A DNA stretch of 53,159 nucleotides, taken from NCBI GenBank assembly GCA_900472295.1, contig UCIA01000022.1, positions 1-53,159 of the forward strand. The letters run 5' to 3'. Shown piece after piece: positions 7,705-14,780 of the stretch. The notes beneath the pieces were generated by a model that did no database searches, was not told the origin of the DNA, and saw nothing but the letters and a program-made list of their open reading frames with translations. Each line of letters opens with the position of its first letter. Within the stretch, counting starts at the first letter, position 1. Source of the stretch: Hyphomicrobiales bacterium. Its GTDB lineage: Bacteria > Pseudomonadota > Alphaproteobacteria > Rhizobiales > Rhizobiaceae. The position numbers and the translations under genes were made by a program.

Positions 7705-8504
7705 GCCAGCGCGGCCGTCCCCGCGCTTTCAACGGGCCGGCAGAGGCAGGTTCGGTGCAGTCGCTCGATCGCGCCTTGCGCATTCTGGCAATTGTCGCCG
7801 AAGGCAGCGGCCTGTCGCTAAGCGAGATTTCGGCGCGCAGCGAGCTCGCGGCGTCCACTGCCTACCGCATGCTGACGACCCTGCAGAACCACGGCATGGT
7901 CGAGTTCGACACGACCGACCAGCTGTGGTCGATCGGTGTCGAGACCTATCGCATGGGCGCTGCCTTCCTGCGCCGCCGCAAGCTGGTCGACCGTGCGCGC
8001 GTCGTCATGCAGGAATTGATGGAAAAGACCGGCGAAACCGCCAATCTCGGCGTCGCCGAAGACGATTGCGTGGTTTTCGTCAGCCAGGTCGAGACGCATC
8101 AGGCGATCCGCGCCTTCTTCCGCCCGGGCACGCGCAGTCCCTTCCATGCCTCCGGCATCGGCAAGGCGGTGCTGGCCCATCTGGAGCCGGAGCGCGTCGG
8201 TACCATCCTGCGCAAGGCCGGGTTGGAGCGCTTTACCGAAAACACGCTGTCCGACATCTCGGCGCTGGCCCATGATCTGGTAAGGATCAAATTGCGCGGC
8301 TGGTCGGTCGACGACGAGGAGCGCCATCCCGGCATGCGCTGCGTGGCCGCGGCCATCTTCAACGAGTTCGGCGAGCCGATCGGTGGCGTTTCGGTGTCCG
8401 GACCGACGGTGCGGGTGACGGTGGAGCGGCTGGACGAGATCGGACCGCTGGTGCGCGACGCGGCCGCCGAGGTGACCCGGATGATCGGCGGAATCCGATC
8501 ATGA
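7686..8504 (+). CDS. IclR-family transcriptional regulator of the gcl operon
   Basis: The 272-residue protein has an N-terminal winged helix-turn-helix (SLDRALRILAIVAEGSGLSL, about residues 20-85) and the C-terminal IclR effector domain (about 95-265), with the family pattern FHASGIGKAVLAHL near residue 155 and WSVDDEERHPGMRCVAAAIF near 210. It is divergent from gcl-hyi-glxR, the arrangement of AllR/GclR-like regulators that respond to glyoxylate or allantoin breakdown products; that ligand is inferred. The start codon has no clear ribosome binding site and lies inside a direct repeat. Its stop overlaps the next gene by four bases (ATGA). Confidence 0.9.
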   Translation: METSEKRQRGRPRAFNGPAEAGSVQSLDRALRILAIVAEGSGLSLSEISARSELAASTAYRMLTTLQNHGMVEFDTTDQLWSIGVETYRMGAAFLRRRKLVDRARVVMQELMEKTGETANLGVAEDDCVVFVSQVETHQAIRAFFRPGTRSPFHASGIGKAVLAHLEPERVGTILRKAGLERFTENTLSDISALAHDLVRIKLRGWSVDDEERHPGMRCVAAAIFNEFGEPIGGVSVSGPTVRVTVERLDEIGPLVRDAAAEVTRMIGGIRS

Positions 8505-8908
8505 TGCGGAAAACGCTACCACTTTTGCTCGCCGCTTCACTTTGCGGATGCGTGGCGGCAGCGCCTCGCACCGTTGCCGGTAGCCAGCGCGCCGAGCCGA
8601 TTGCGATCTCGCTCGCCCTGGAGGAGACCATCACCATTGGCGTGCGCCAGCACTTGAAAAACCCAGTGGCAGCGAGGTTCGGAACCATACTTGCCGGTGA
8701 GCGCACGGTGAATGGCCGCAATGAGATCGTGGTATGCGGCTCTGTCAACGCTGCCGGCGGCTCTGCCGACTTTGAGCATTTCCTTGGCAAGATTTACCCG
8801 GATGCCGACAACAGCTTCGAACTCGCCGCAATGGGCAACACGCAGCAAGGCGCGATTGCGGATGCCTGCCGCGCGGCAGGGTTGTCGATCGATCCGCTGA
8901 AATCATAG
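8501..8908 (+). CDS. Small predicted lipoprotein, function unknown
   Basis: The 135-residue protein begins with a short basic end, a hydrophobic stretch and a lipobox-like LCGC ending at about residue 17, so it is probably an exported, lipid-anchored protein. The rest (HLKNPVAARFGTILAGERTV, then a VVCGSVNAAGG strand) resembles small uncharacterised alphaproteobacterial lipoproteins. Two adjacent ATG codons (8501 and 8504) are possible starts. The first overlaps the IclR stop, so translation is likely coupled. No enzymatic motif is visible. Confidence 0.7.
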   Translation: MMRKTLPLLLAASLCGCVAAAPRTVAGSQRAEPIAISLALEETITIGVRQHLKNPVAARFGTILAGERTVNGRNEIVVCGSVNAAGGSADFEHFLGKIYPDADNSFELAAMGNTQQGAIADACRAAGLSIDPLKS

Positions 8909-8925
8909 CAATCAGACAAACAAAA

Positions 8926-8947
8926 AAGGGGCCGTGGGGAGCCCCTT
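8926..8947 (-). terminator. Terminator between the lipoprotein and BA14K-like genes
   Basis: AAGGGGC (8926-8932) pairs with GCCCCTT (8941-8947) around eight bases. Six A residues precede it on the plus strand, so on the minus strand the stem is followed by TTTTTTG, a good intrinsic terminator for the BA14K-like gene. It may also stop the convergent lipoprotein transcript. Confidence 0.75.
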
Positions 8948-8970
8948 CTTCGTTGCCTCGACCATTCCGC

Positions 8971-9279
8971 TTAGAGGCGGCAGTAGTGGCGATAGCCGTC
9001 ATAGCCGATATAGGTATCCGAATACGGATCGTAGCTGGCATAGCGGTTGAGGCAGCGGCGAACGTGCCTGGAGCCGCCATGGTCATCGACATAGACCGTA
9101 CGCGGCTGCTGGTTGAGCAGGCTGCCGAGGACGAAGCCGCCGAAGCCGGCGGCGATGCCGATGCCGATTTCGCGGTTGTGGTTGTGGCCGCCCGCGGCCG
9201 AGGGCTGTACGGTGCCGACCAGCGAAATGGCGGCGACGGTGCTGGCGATAAGAGCGGAAGCGATTTTGCGCGTGAACAT
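8971..9279 (-). CDS. BA14K-like secreted protein
   Basis: The 102-residue protein has a signal peptide (cleavage near residue 28, after QPSAAG), a short hydrophobic glycine-rich segment (IGIGIAAGFGGFVLGSLL) and the C-terminal BA14K signature CLNRYASYDPYSDTYIGYDG followed by RHYC. BA14K proteins of Brucella are immunoreactive and have been linked to lectin-like activity and cell-envelope stability. Here the role is inferred from the family only. Two cysteines bracket the signature and may form a disulfide. It shares a conserved leader with the His-rich gene at 9545. Confidence 0.8.
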   Translation of the reverse strand: MFTRKIASALIASTVAAISLVGTVQPSAAGGHNHNREIGIGIAAGFGGFVLGSLLNQQPRTVYVDDHGGSRHVRRCLNRYASYDPYSDTYIGYDGYRHYCRL

Positions 9280-9302
9280 GACGATCTCCTTGTTTCGTTT
9301 CT

Positions 9303-9360
9303 AGAGGCGATCCATCCGCCTCTTGATCATGGGTCGTTTCAGCGCGGAAAAAGGTTCGAA
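9303..9360 (-). promoter_or_regulatory. Hairpin leader of the BA14K-like gene (copy 1 of a shared leader)
   Basis: On the minus strand AGAGGCG (9323-9317) pairs with CGCCTCT (9309-9303) around seven bases. It is followed by an AAGGAGATCGTC ribosome binding region and the ATG, and preceded at 9360-9350 by TTCGAACCTTT. The same elements in the same order and spacing occur before the His-rich gene (9784-9838), so this is probably a shared 5' untranslated or promoter element. Confidence 0.6.
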
Positions 9361-9500
9361 GGGTTTTGAGGATTTTTTCTCGGGTCGCAAAAAGCCGCTG
9401 TGGTCGAGACTTGATCGCCCTCGGGATCTTCGGGCCACAGCGCTGAGATCCCACACTGCCGGCATCGGACCACTCTCATGACGGGTGTCTCCGCATGCAA

Positions 9501-9524
9501 AAAGGGCGGCCGGAGCCGCCCTTT
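9501..9524 (-). terminator. Terminator of the His-rich gene
   Basis: AAAGGGCGGC (9501-9510) pairs perfectly with GCCGCCCTTT (9515-9524) around the loop CGGA. On the minus strand the stem is followed by more T residues (five A residues at 9499-9503 on the plus strand), giving a strong intrinsic terminator 20 bases past the gene's stop. Confidence 0.85.
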
Positions 9525-9544
9525 CGCGAGGCAGGCCGTCTCGC

Positions 9545-9760
9545 TCAAAGGAAGATGATCACCTTGCCATGGTGGTGATGCTTGTGGTGGTGATGCTTGT
9601 GCTTGTGGTGGTGGTTCCACCACCAGGGCTTGCCATGGTGCTTATGGTGCTTGTGGTGGTGATGGACGCCGTGTGCCGACGAGGCCTGCACGGTACCGGC
9701 AAGTGCGCCGGTGGCAACGAAGATGGCGACGAGGCCAGAGGTAAGGGTACGCTTCAACAT
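9545..9760 (-). CDS. Small secreted histidine-rich protein
   Basis: The 71-residue protein has a signal peptide (LTSGLVAIFVATGALAG, cleavage near residue 26-29) and a mature part dominated by histidine and lysine: HHHHKHHKHHGKPWWWN, then runs HHHKHKHHHHKHHHHG. Such sequences bind Zn, Ni or Cu and the protein is probably a periplasmic metal-binding or buffering protein, but no function is established. It has its own leader hairpin and a strong terminator, so it is a real single-gene transcript. The leader matches that of the BA14K-like gene. Confidence 0.75.
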   Translation of the reverse strand: MLKRTLTSGLVAIFVATGALAGTVQASSAHGVHHHHKHHKHHGKPWWWNHHHKHKHHHHKHHHHGKVIIFL

Positions 9761-9783
9761 GATGATCTCCTGGATCCTTGATC

Positions 9784-9838
9784 GAGGCGATCATTCGCCT
9801 CTGGAGATCAGTCGCGGTGATGGGGTGAAAGGTTCGAA
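9784..9838 (-). promoter_or_regulatory. Hairpin leader of the His-rich gene (copy 2 of a shared leader)
   Basis: On the minus strand GAGGCGA (9801-9795) pairs with TCGCCTC (9790-9784) around four bases. It is followed by a CAGGAGATCATC ribosome binding region and ATG 9760, and preceded by TTCGAACCTTT at about 9838-9828. Spacing to the start codon is within about three bases of copy 1 at 9303-9360. Confidence 0.6.
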
Positions 9839-9852
9839 GTTTAGTGAGTAGT

Positions 9853-9910
9853 CAGTAGGCAGTAGGGCTTAGGAAGCCACGGGGGCGAATCTAATCCCTA
9901 CTGCCTACTG
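9853..9910. repeat. Large intergenic hairpin with perfect 15-base arms
   Basis: CAGTAGGCAGTAGGG (9853-9867) and its exact complement (9896-9910) form the arms. After one mismatch four more pairs (TTAG with CTAA) extend the stem around an 18-base loop. Each arm is itself built of the repeated unit CAGTAGG/CAGTAGG. It lies between the His-rich gene and a small membrane protein gene, and looks like a dispersed palindromic element rather than a terminator, as no T-run follows. Confidence 0.75.
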
Positions 9911-9918
9911 CCAGTCTT

Positions 9919-10086
9919 TCACCCCATCCCCGTGACATGCCGCAGCCAGAAGGCGATCGCGATGAAGCCGACGATGGTGGCGATGCCGGTCCAGTCGACA
10001 TTGGCGGCCTTCACGTCCCTGATGAGCTTCACCGCAAGCAGCCAGGCCACGACGACAAGCGGCAGGATGATGACAAATCTGATCAT
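9919..10086 (-). CDS. Small two-helix membrane protein, function unknown
   Basis: The 55-residue protein from ATG 10086 (preceded by GGGGTG) has two hydrophobic segments, FVIILPLVVVAWLLAV (residues 4-19) and IATIVGFIAIAFWL (about 35-48), joined by a short charged loop. A longer frame from 10122 exists but adds an unlikely hydrophilic start. No family is recognised. Its stop lies 8 bases from the large hairpin at 9853-9910. It may be a small inner-membrane protein; no neighbour suggests its job. Confidence 0.5.
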   Translation of the reverse strand: MIRFVIILPLVVVAWLLAVKLIRDVKAANVDWTGIATIVGFIAIAFWLRHVTGMG

Positions 10087-10204
10087 GCGACACCCCGTTC
10101 GATGCAGTTGCACCTCAGACATATGTAGGGAGCGCTTTGGCGGTTTTCAGCATAACAGGCTCCCGCCGGCCCGGCGGGGTCCATTAGCAATCGAAAACGG
10201 AGTT

Positions 10205-10232
10205 TTGGCTTTACTGGCGCACGAAATATGCT
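10205..10232 (+). promoter_or_regulatory. Promoter of tRNA-Thr
   Basis: TTGGCT (10205-10210) and TATGCT (10227-10232) are separated by 16 bases. They would start transcription close to 10239, about eight bases before the mature tRNA-Thr 5' end. This is a sequence-and-position inference. Confidence 0.45.
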
Positions 10233-10246
10233 AACCGGAGCGCCGT

Positions 10247-10322
10247 GCCCTTGTAGCTCAGCTGGTAGAGCAGCGGTTTTGTAAACCGAAGGTCGGCGGT
10301 TCGATTCCGTCCGGGGGCACCA
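10247..10322 (+). tRNA. tRNA-Thr (anticodon TGT)
   Basis: A complete cloverleaf is visible. The acceptor GCCCTTG pairs with CGGGGGC (two G-U pairs), the D-arm is GCTCAGCTGGTAGAGC, the anticodon loop TTTGTAA carries TGT, the T-loop is TTCGATT, and CCA is encoded at 10320-10322. It stands alone with its own promoter. The antisense strand yields a spurious protein-like frame that should not be annotated. Confidence 0.97.
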
Positions 10323-10442
10323 GCCTTCGCTCTTCGAGCTTCGGCTGGCAGGCCACCCTGAGATCGGTAGCGAAGTGGTGTCCACCGAAGCTTCGGCGAA
10401 CGGGCACTGCCGACGGCCACGAAAAAGCGAAAGCTCCCGCTC

Positions 10443-11012
10443 CTACTGAAAGACAGTCGCGACCTGTGCGCTTGCCGCAGCCCTGTCGAACGTGTTTCTG
10501 ACCCTGACGGAGTTGTAGATATAGGCAACCCAAATTCCTGAGACGACGAAGGAAACAATGGGCTTGACCAGCGCATCTCCGGCAAGGACCTGGCTTACCG
10601 GAAGCTTGAGAAGAGCGGAGACCCAAACAACATCGACGATGAACACGACCGGGATTGCAATCCACTGAAGCAGAAACAGCTGCTTGAAACGGGGACTGCG
10701 CCGGAACATGGCAATGGTAACAACCAGCTGAAGCACCAGAAAAGCCAGCAACAGCGCGACCTCGCCATAGGTCGTCAAGGGACCGTTGGGAAGCGTCATC
10801 AGCTGCTTGTAACCTTCGATCGATGCGCTGAATTCGCCCAGCGTGCGCAATGGCGACAAGGTCTGACCGAGGGCGAGCAGCAAAAGCCACCCCCCAAACC
10901 CCACCAAATCACTCTTATCCCGTGAAGGTTTGCGTGCTGACCGGACAGCGAAGAAGACGGGCACTCCGACCAGCAGCAGCAAGATCACCCAATGCCAGAT
11001 TGAAAACTGCAT
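10443..11012 (-). CDS. DUF2569-like four/five-helix membrane protein
   Basis: The 189-residue protein from ATG 11012 (strong site AAGGGAGGGG just upstream) has about five hydrophobic segments. It includes a GFGGWLLLLALGQTLSPLRT stretch near residue 40, which resembles the start of the DUF2569 family of uncharacterised inner-membrane proteins. A start at 11033 is possible but has no ribosome binding site. It is followed downstream by tRNA-Thr on the other strand. No function is known for the family. Confidence 0.65.
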   Translation of the reverse strand: MQFSIWHWVILLLLVGVPVFFAVRSARKPSRDKSDLVGFGGWLLLLALGQTLSPLRTLGEFSASIEGYKQLMTLPNGPLTTYGEVALLLAFLVLQLVVTIAMFRRSPRFKQLFLLQWIAIPVVFIVDVVWVSALLKLPVSQVLAGDALVKPIVSFVVSGIWVAYIYNSVRVRNTFDRAAASAQVATVFQ

Positions 11013-11161
11013 CCACCCCTCCCTTAAATGCACTCTTAAGTTGTATCATATTCCAGATTCAACTCAATAGGCACATTGTATGGCACCGGCGCCAGTTGAT
11101 CGACGGGTATTTGGCGCAGAAGCGCCAGGCTGGCTGTGACCTGCCGCTGCCCCCTAACGGA

Positions 11162-11854
11162 TCAGTGCATCAACTCAAAATGCCGGGGAAATGCCTGGTG
11201 CAGCAGGAGCAGCATGGTCTTGCGCAGCACGTCGGTGTCGCGGCTGGAGGGGTTGAGATGATCCCAATACCAGGCGCCATGCACCAGATAATTCAGGCTC
11301 TCCGACAGCGTGTCTATGTCGACGCCGGTGTAGCCGCCATCGTGCGCGATTTCGATCAGCAGGTCACGGGCTTCGGCGGTGTAGGCGAGATCGCTGGGCA
11401 GACCGATCTCATTGTAGATCTGCATGCTCTTGCGGTCGCTGGAGAACACGACGAACACCGACACCCATTGCGGATGCTGCCGGGCAAAGCGCTGCGCGCA
11501 ATCGACCGCGCCCAGCGCCCTCTCGACCGGTGACAGGCCGGGCGCCCGCACCAATGTTATCCAGAGCGCGTCATACTGGTCGCTGAGATATTGCAGGACG
11601 GCCCGGAACAGGTTCTCCTTGCTGCGAAAATGAAAGACGACCAGCGCATTGGAAGAGCCGACATGCTCGGCGATGCGCTGCATGGTGACGCTGGCCAGCC
11701 CCTCCTCGGCGATAAGCTCTATGGTGGCATCGATGATGCGCTGGATGCTGGCTTCGCCGCGTTCGCGCCGACGATCCTTGGGCGCAGCATCGTTCGCCGC
11801 GCCCTTGGCTGCCTTGCTTTTTCCCGCCTCCGCGGTGGCTTTGCGCTGCGCCAT
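11162..11854 (-). CDS. TetR-family regulator, BetI-like
   Basis: The 230-residue protein starts at ATG 11854 (GAGGAAAGG upstream); the open frame extends further but without conservation. A basic, alanine-rich tail of about 35 residues precedes the helix-turn-helix (RIIDATIELIAEEGLASVTM then RIAEHVGSSNALVVFHFRSK, about residues 37-85). The ligand domain with LRKTMLLLLHQAFP near the end resembles BetI C-terminal domains. It lies downstream of an amidase and a polyamine-type binding protein on the same strand, so it may control them in response to an amine or amide; this is inference. Confidence 0.85.
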   Translation of the reverse strand: MAQRKATAEAGKSKAAKGAANDAAPKDRRRERGEASIQRIIDATIELIAEEGLASVTMQRIAEHVGSSNALVVFHFRSKENLFRAVLQYLSDQYDALWITLVRAPGLSPVERALGAVDCAQRFARQHPQWVSVFVVFSSDRKSMQIYNEIGLPSDLAYTAEARDLLIEIAHDGGYTGVDIDTLSESLNYLVHGAWYWDHLNPSSRDTDVLRKTMLLLLHQAFPRHFELMH

Positions 11855-11928
11855 ATCAGTCGGCCTTTCCTCGGCGGCGAAAACATTCCGCCGCTGCTTT
11901 GGTATAGGCACGCCGGCTCCTCGCGGAC

Positions 11929-13356
11929 TCAGAGCGACGGGCGTGTCCCGGCATTCGTGTACCACTGCCCCCGAGCCGTCTCATAGGCCATACCCGCCCG
12001 GAACACGTCGGCGTCGCTGTAGGTGCGGCCGACAATCTGGATGCCTGTCGGCACGCCATTGGCGGCGTGGCCCGACGGTATCGACAGAACCGGGCAGCGG
12101 CTGACCATATTGAACGGCGTGGTCATCACCCAGCCCAGCGACGGGTTCACCTCCTTGCCGTTGATCTCGACGGTTCCCGAGGTTTGATCGAAATCTGCAG
12201 GCACCGACGGCAGCGCGTTGGTCGGGCAGATCAGCACATCGTATTTTTCCAGCAACGGCCCCAGCGTCTGGTACATCCTGGCCGCCACCTCCAGGGTCGC
12301 GACAAAGTCCGTGGCTTTGGACTTCTGTCCGTCTTCCGCGAATTTTCTGGCATAGCTGGTCATGTCCTTGCCGTGCCTGGCGAGCAGCGGCGACAGCGAG
12401 GCGCCGAAGAGATGCTCGAGATAGGCCATGCCGGCCTTGAGCACCTTGTCGTCCCAACCGAGGTCGACCTCGTCGACGGTGGCGCCGAGCGAGCGGAACA
12501 CATCGCAAGCGGCAAGCGTGTTCTTGCGCACGTCAGGGTCGACCTCGAAGGACCCGAGATCCATCGAGAAAGCGATCTTCCAGCCCTTGATCGGCTTGTA
12601 GTCGCTGGGCAGGCGCAGTTTCGGGCGCAGCGTGGCGATGTCGAGCGGGCTCGGCCCGGCCATGACATTCTGCAGCAGGATCGCATCCCCGACATTTCGG
12701 GCCAACGGCCCGGTATGGCAGTAGAAATCGAGATTGAAGGGCGGCTCATCCGGGTTGCGGCCGTAAGGCGGCTTGAAGCCGACGAGGCCGCAGGCCGATG
12801 CCGGGATGCGGATCGACCCGGCAATGTCCGAGCCGGTAGCGATCGACGAGGTGCCGGACGCCAGCGTTGCCGCCGAACCGCCCGACGAGCCGCCTGGGGT
12901 AAAATCAGGATTCCATGGGTTGCGCGTCACGCCCCAGCGCTTCGACCAGGTATAACCGGCGCAGCTGAACTCCGGCGTCGCTGTGCGGGCATGGACGATG
13001 CCGCCGGCTTTCATGACACGCTCGTTCATCGTCGAGGTATGGCCGCCAAGGGCGTCCTTCGACAGCAGCGAGCCATGCGAGGTCGGCTTGCCCTTGATGT
13101 AGCTCTCGTCCTTGATGCCGATCGGCAGGCCTTCCAGCGCACCGGTCCTGGCCCCCTTGGCGTATTTCGCCTCGGCCTTTCTGGCGAGAGCCATCGCCTC
13201 GTCGAAATGCGTGAAGGTGAGGCAGTTGATCGTCGCCTTGGTCGCCTCGGCGCGATCGATGGTCGCCTGCATCAGCTCGACAGGCGACAGTTTCTTCGCC
13301 TTGAACAGCCGCAACGCCTCGCTGGCCGGCATGTAGCAAAGGTCGAGATCGGACAT
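11929..13356 (-). CDS. Amidase, signature-family hydrolase
   Basis: The 475-residue enzyme has the Ser-cisSer-Lys triad of the amidase signature family: Lys82 (GLPIGIKDE), Ser157 (TPGGSSGGSAA) and nucleophile Ser181 (GSDIAGSIRIPA). The spacings of 75 and 24 residues match fatty acid amide hydrolase. ATG 13356 was chosen for GGGAGA upstream. It is not GatA: it stands apart from gatB and has no gatC partner. Likely substrates are small amides. Its position after an exported binding protein and before a TetR regulator suggests a catabolic unit, but the substrate cannot be read from sequence. Confidence 0.88.
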   Translation of the reverse strand: MSDLDLCYMPASEALRLFKAKKLSPVELMQATIDRAEATKATINCLTFTHFDEAMALARKAEAKYAKGARTGALEGLPIGIKDESYIKGKPTSHGSLLSKDALGGHTSTMNERVMKAGGIVHARTATPEFSCAGYTWSKRWGVTRNPWNPDFTPGGSSGGSAATLASGTSSIATGSDIAGSIRIPASACGLVGFKPPYGRNPDEPPFNLDFYCHTGPLARNVGDAILLQNVMAGPSPLDIATLRPKLRLPSDYKPIKGWKIAFSMDLGSFEVDPDVRKNTLAACDVFRSLGATVDEVDLGWDDKVLKAGMAYLEHLFGASLSPLLARHGKDMTSYARKFAEDGQKSKATDFVATLEVAARMYQTLGPLLEKYDVLICPTNALPSVPADFDQTSGTVEINGKEVNPSLGWVMTTPFNMVSRCPVLSIPSGHAANGVPTGIQIVGRTYSDADVFRAGMAYETARGQWYTNAGTRPSL

Positions 13357-13402
13357 GAAAAATCTCCCGCGGCAACTGGACCGCATCTGGCACTGGGATG
13401 GC

Positions 13403-13423
13403 CGGGCCGCGCTGTGCGGCCCG
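13403..13423 (-). repeat. GC-rich hairpin between the binding-protein and amidase genes
   Basis: CGGGCCGC (13403-13410) pairs perfectly with GCGGCCCG (13416-13423) around GCTGT. No T-run follows on the minus strand, so it is more likely an mRNA-stabilising or partial-termination hairpin after the abundant binding protein's cistron than a full terminator. Confidence 0.55.
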
Positions 13424-13455
13424 ATGATTGTCGATGGGACTCGGTGGCGCCGCTG

Positions 13456-14490
13456 CTATTTCTGCAGATCGGTCCAGATCCTGGTGTAGAGCGCCTGGAC
13501 GTCGGCCGGGCAGCCCTGCATGAACTGCCCCTTGGCGGCAAATTCAGCCGGAACGTCCACTTCGGGCGCCCCCTTCATGTCGTCCGGCAGGAAGGCCTCG
13601 GAGCCCTTGATGCCATTGGCGTAGCGCGCGAAGGCCGAAATCAGCGCGGCGTTCTTCGGGTCCATGATGAAGTTCTGGAAGAGCTTGGCGTTCTCGACGT
13701 TCTTGGCGTCCTTGAGCACCGCGACATTGTCCATCCAGATCGGAAAGCCTTCTTTGGGATAGCCGTAGACGATCTTGTCGTTCTCCAGCCGCTCGCGCAG
13801 CGATATACCGTTCCAGTTGACACCGGCGGCAATGTCGCCCCGGCCGAGGCCGTCGACGGCCGCGTAGTCGAGCGAGAGCCATTTCGCTTTCGCCTCGATC
13901 AGCTTGTCATGCACCTTCTTCAGCAGCACCTTGTCGTCGGTGCAATATTTGCCGCCCTCATAGGTGATGGCGAGGTACATGATGTCGCCCATTTCGGGCA
14001 CGACATTGATCTTGCCGATCAGCTCCGGCGGCGGATCGAGGAAAATCGCCGAGGTGTTGGGGTCGCCGGCATAGACCGATGTGTTGACCGAGATGCCGGT
14101 CGTGCCCCATTGCCACGGCACGGAGTATTTGCGGCCGGGATCGAACGGCACATCTACCCATTTCGGATCGACGTTTTTGAAGTTCTCCATCTGGTTCGGA
14201 TTGGTTTCCAAGAGCAGGCCTTCACCGATCCAGATCGGCATGACGCTGGCCGAAGGCACGACGATGTCGTAGCCGGAAGCGCCCTGGCGAACCTTGGCCA
14301 GAGCGGTGTCGTTGGAATCATAGTCGGTGACGGTGACCTTGACCTTGTAGGTCTCCTCGAACTTCTTGATCAGCTCCGGGCTGGTGTAGTTGCCCCAATT
14401 GTAGATCTGGAGTTCGCCGTCGGCCCGGGCAATGCCGGTCATGGCCAGCAGCGACAGGCCGAGTGCTGTAGCGGTCGATTTCAGATGCAT
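13456..14490 (-). CDS. Periplasmic polyamine-type solute-binding protein of an ABC transporter
   Basis: The 344-residue protein has a signal peptide (ALGLSLLAMTGIARA, cleavage near residue 23) and the PotD/PotF start ELQIYNWGNYTSPELIKKFE. Further family segments are YDIVVPSASVMPIW, VPWQWGTTGISVN and NWNGISLRERL. It would bind spermidine, putrescine or a related amine in the periplasm. ATG 14490 is preferred; the upstream extension to 14736 is not protein-like. No permease or ATPase gene adjoins it, so it is an orphan binding protein, transcribed ahead of an amidase and a TetR regulator. Confidence 0.87.
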   Translation of the reverse strand: MHLKSTATALGLSLLAMTGIARADGELQIYNWGNYTSPELIKKFEETYKVKVTVTDYDSNDTALAKVRQGASGYDIVVPSASVMPIWIGEGLLLETNPNQMENFKNVDPKWVDVPFDPGRKYSVPWQWGTTGISVNTSVYAGDPNTSAIFLDPPPELIGKINVVPEMGDIMYLAITYEGGKYCTDDKVLLKKVHDKLIEAKAKWLSLDYAAVDGLGRGDIAAGVNWNGISLRERLENDKIVYGYPKEGFPIWMDNVAVLKDAKNVENAKLFQNFIMDPKNAALISAFARYANGIKGSEAFLPDDMKGAPEVDVPAEFAAKGQFMQGCPADVQALYTRIWTDLQK

Positions 14491-14780
14491 GCCTATTGTC
14501 TCCCATTGTCGGGACCGGCGGCATTGCCGCCTCGAGTCCGTATGTTCCCTTTCGTCCTGGTGGCCATTCACCGGCAAATGCCGGCTGACCAACTCGGTAA
14601 TTTCTGCGACGGTATTAATTACTAAACATACAGTCAATATCTTTTTGCCAGCTGTGCCCCGGCATGGCGGCGACGGTGCGCCAGCGAAGCCGCCATGATA
14701 TGGTCGAGGTCGGGCTATTGATGAAAATTGGGGCAAGCCGTGGCGTAAGCGCCTCGGCCTGCAAGGCTTGGGTCAGGACT
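14491..14780. promoter_or_regulatory. Divergent promoter region, binding protein versus caspase/CHAT gene
   Basis: The gap contains an AT-rich patch around 14605-14645 (ATTAATTACTAAACATAC) that stands out from the GC-rich surroundings and probably holds the promoters. Specific boxes cannot be assigned with confidence. The first 120 bases of the long plus-strand frame (from 14664) also fall here. Confidence 0.35.

Noticed and set aside
9591..9670. CAC/CAT-rich repeats that could suggest a microsatellite or CRISPR-like array
   Set aside because: They encode the His-rich protein; there are no regularly spaced identical repeats with unique spacers.
10083..10385. Minus-strand frame with SNRRPSVYKTAALPAEL
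   Set aside because: This is the well-known spurious translation of the antisense of a tRNA gene (tRNA-Thr at 10247-10322).
10385..10396. Perfect 12-base palindrome CCGAAGCTTCGG
   Set aside because: A short palindrome alone, without neighbouring elements or a gene start nearby, is not enough to call a regulatory site.
12067..14625. 852-residue open frame on the plus strand
   Set aside because: It lies opposite the amidase and binding-protein genes, which have clear motifs and ribosome binding sites. Its translation is low-information and Arg/His-rich, typical of antisense frames in GC-rich DNA.
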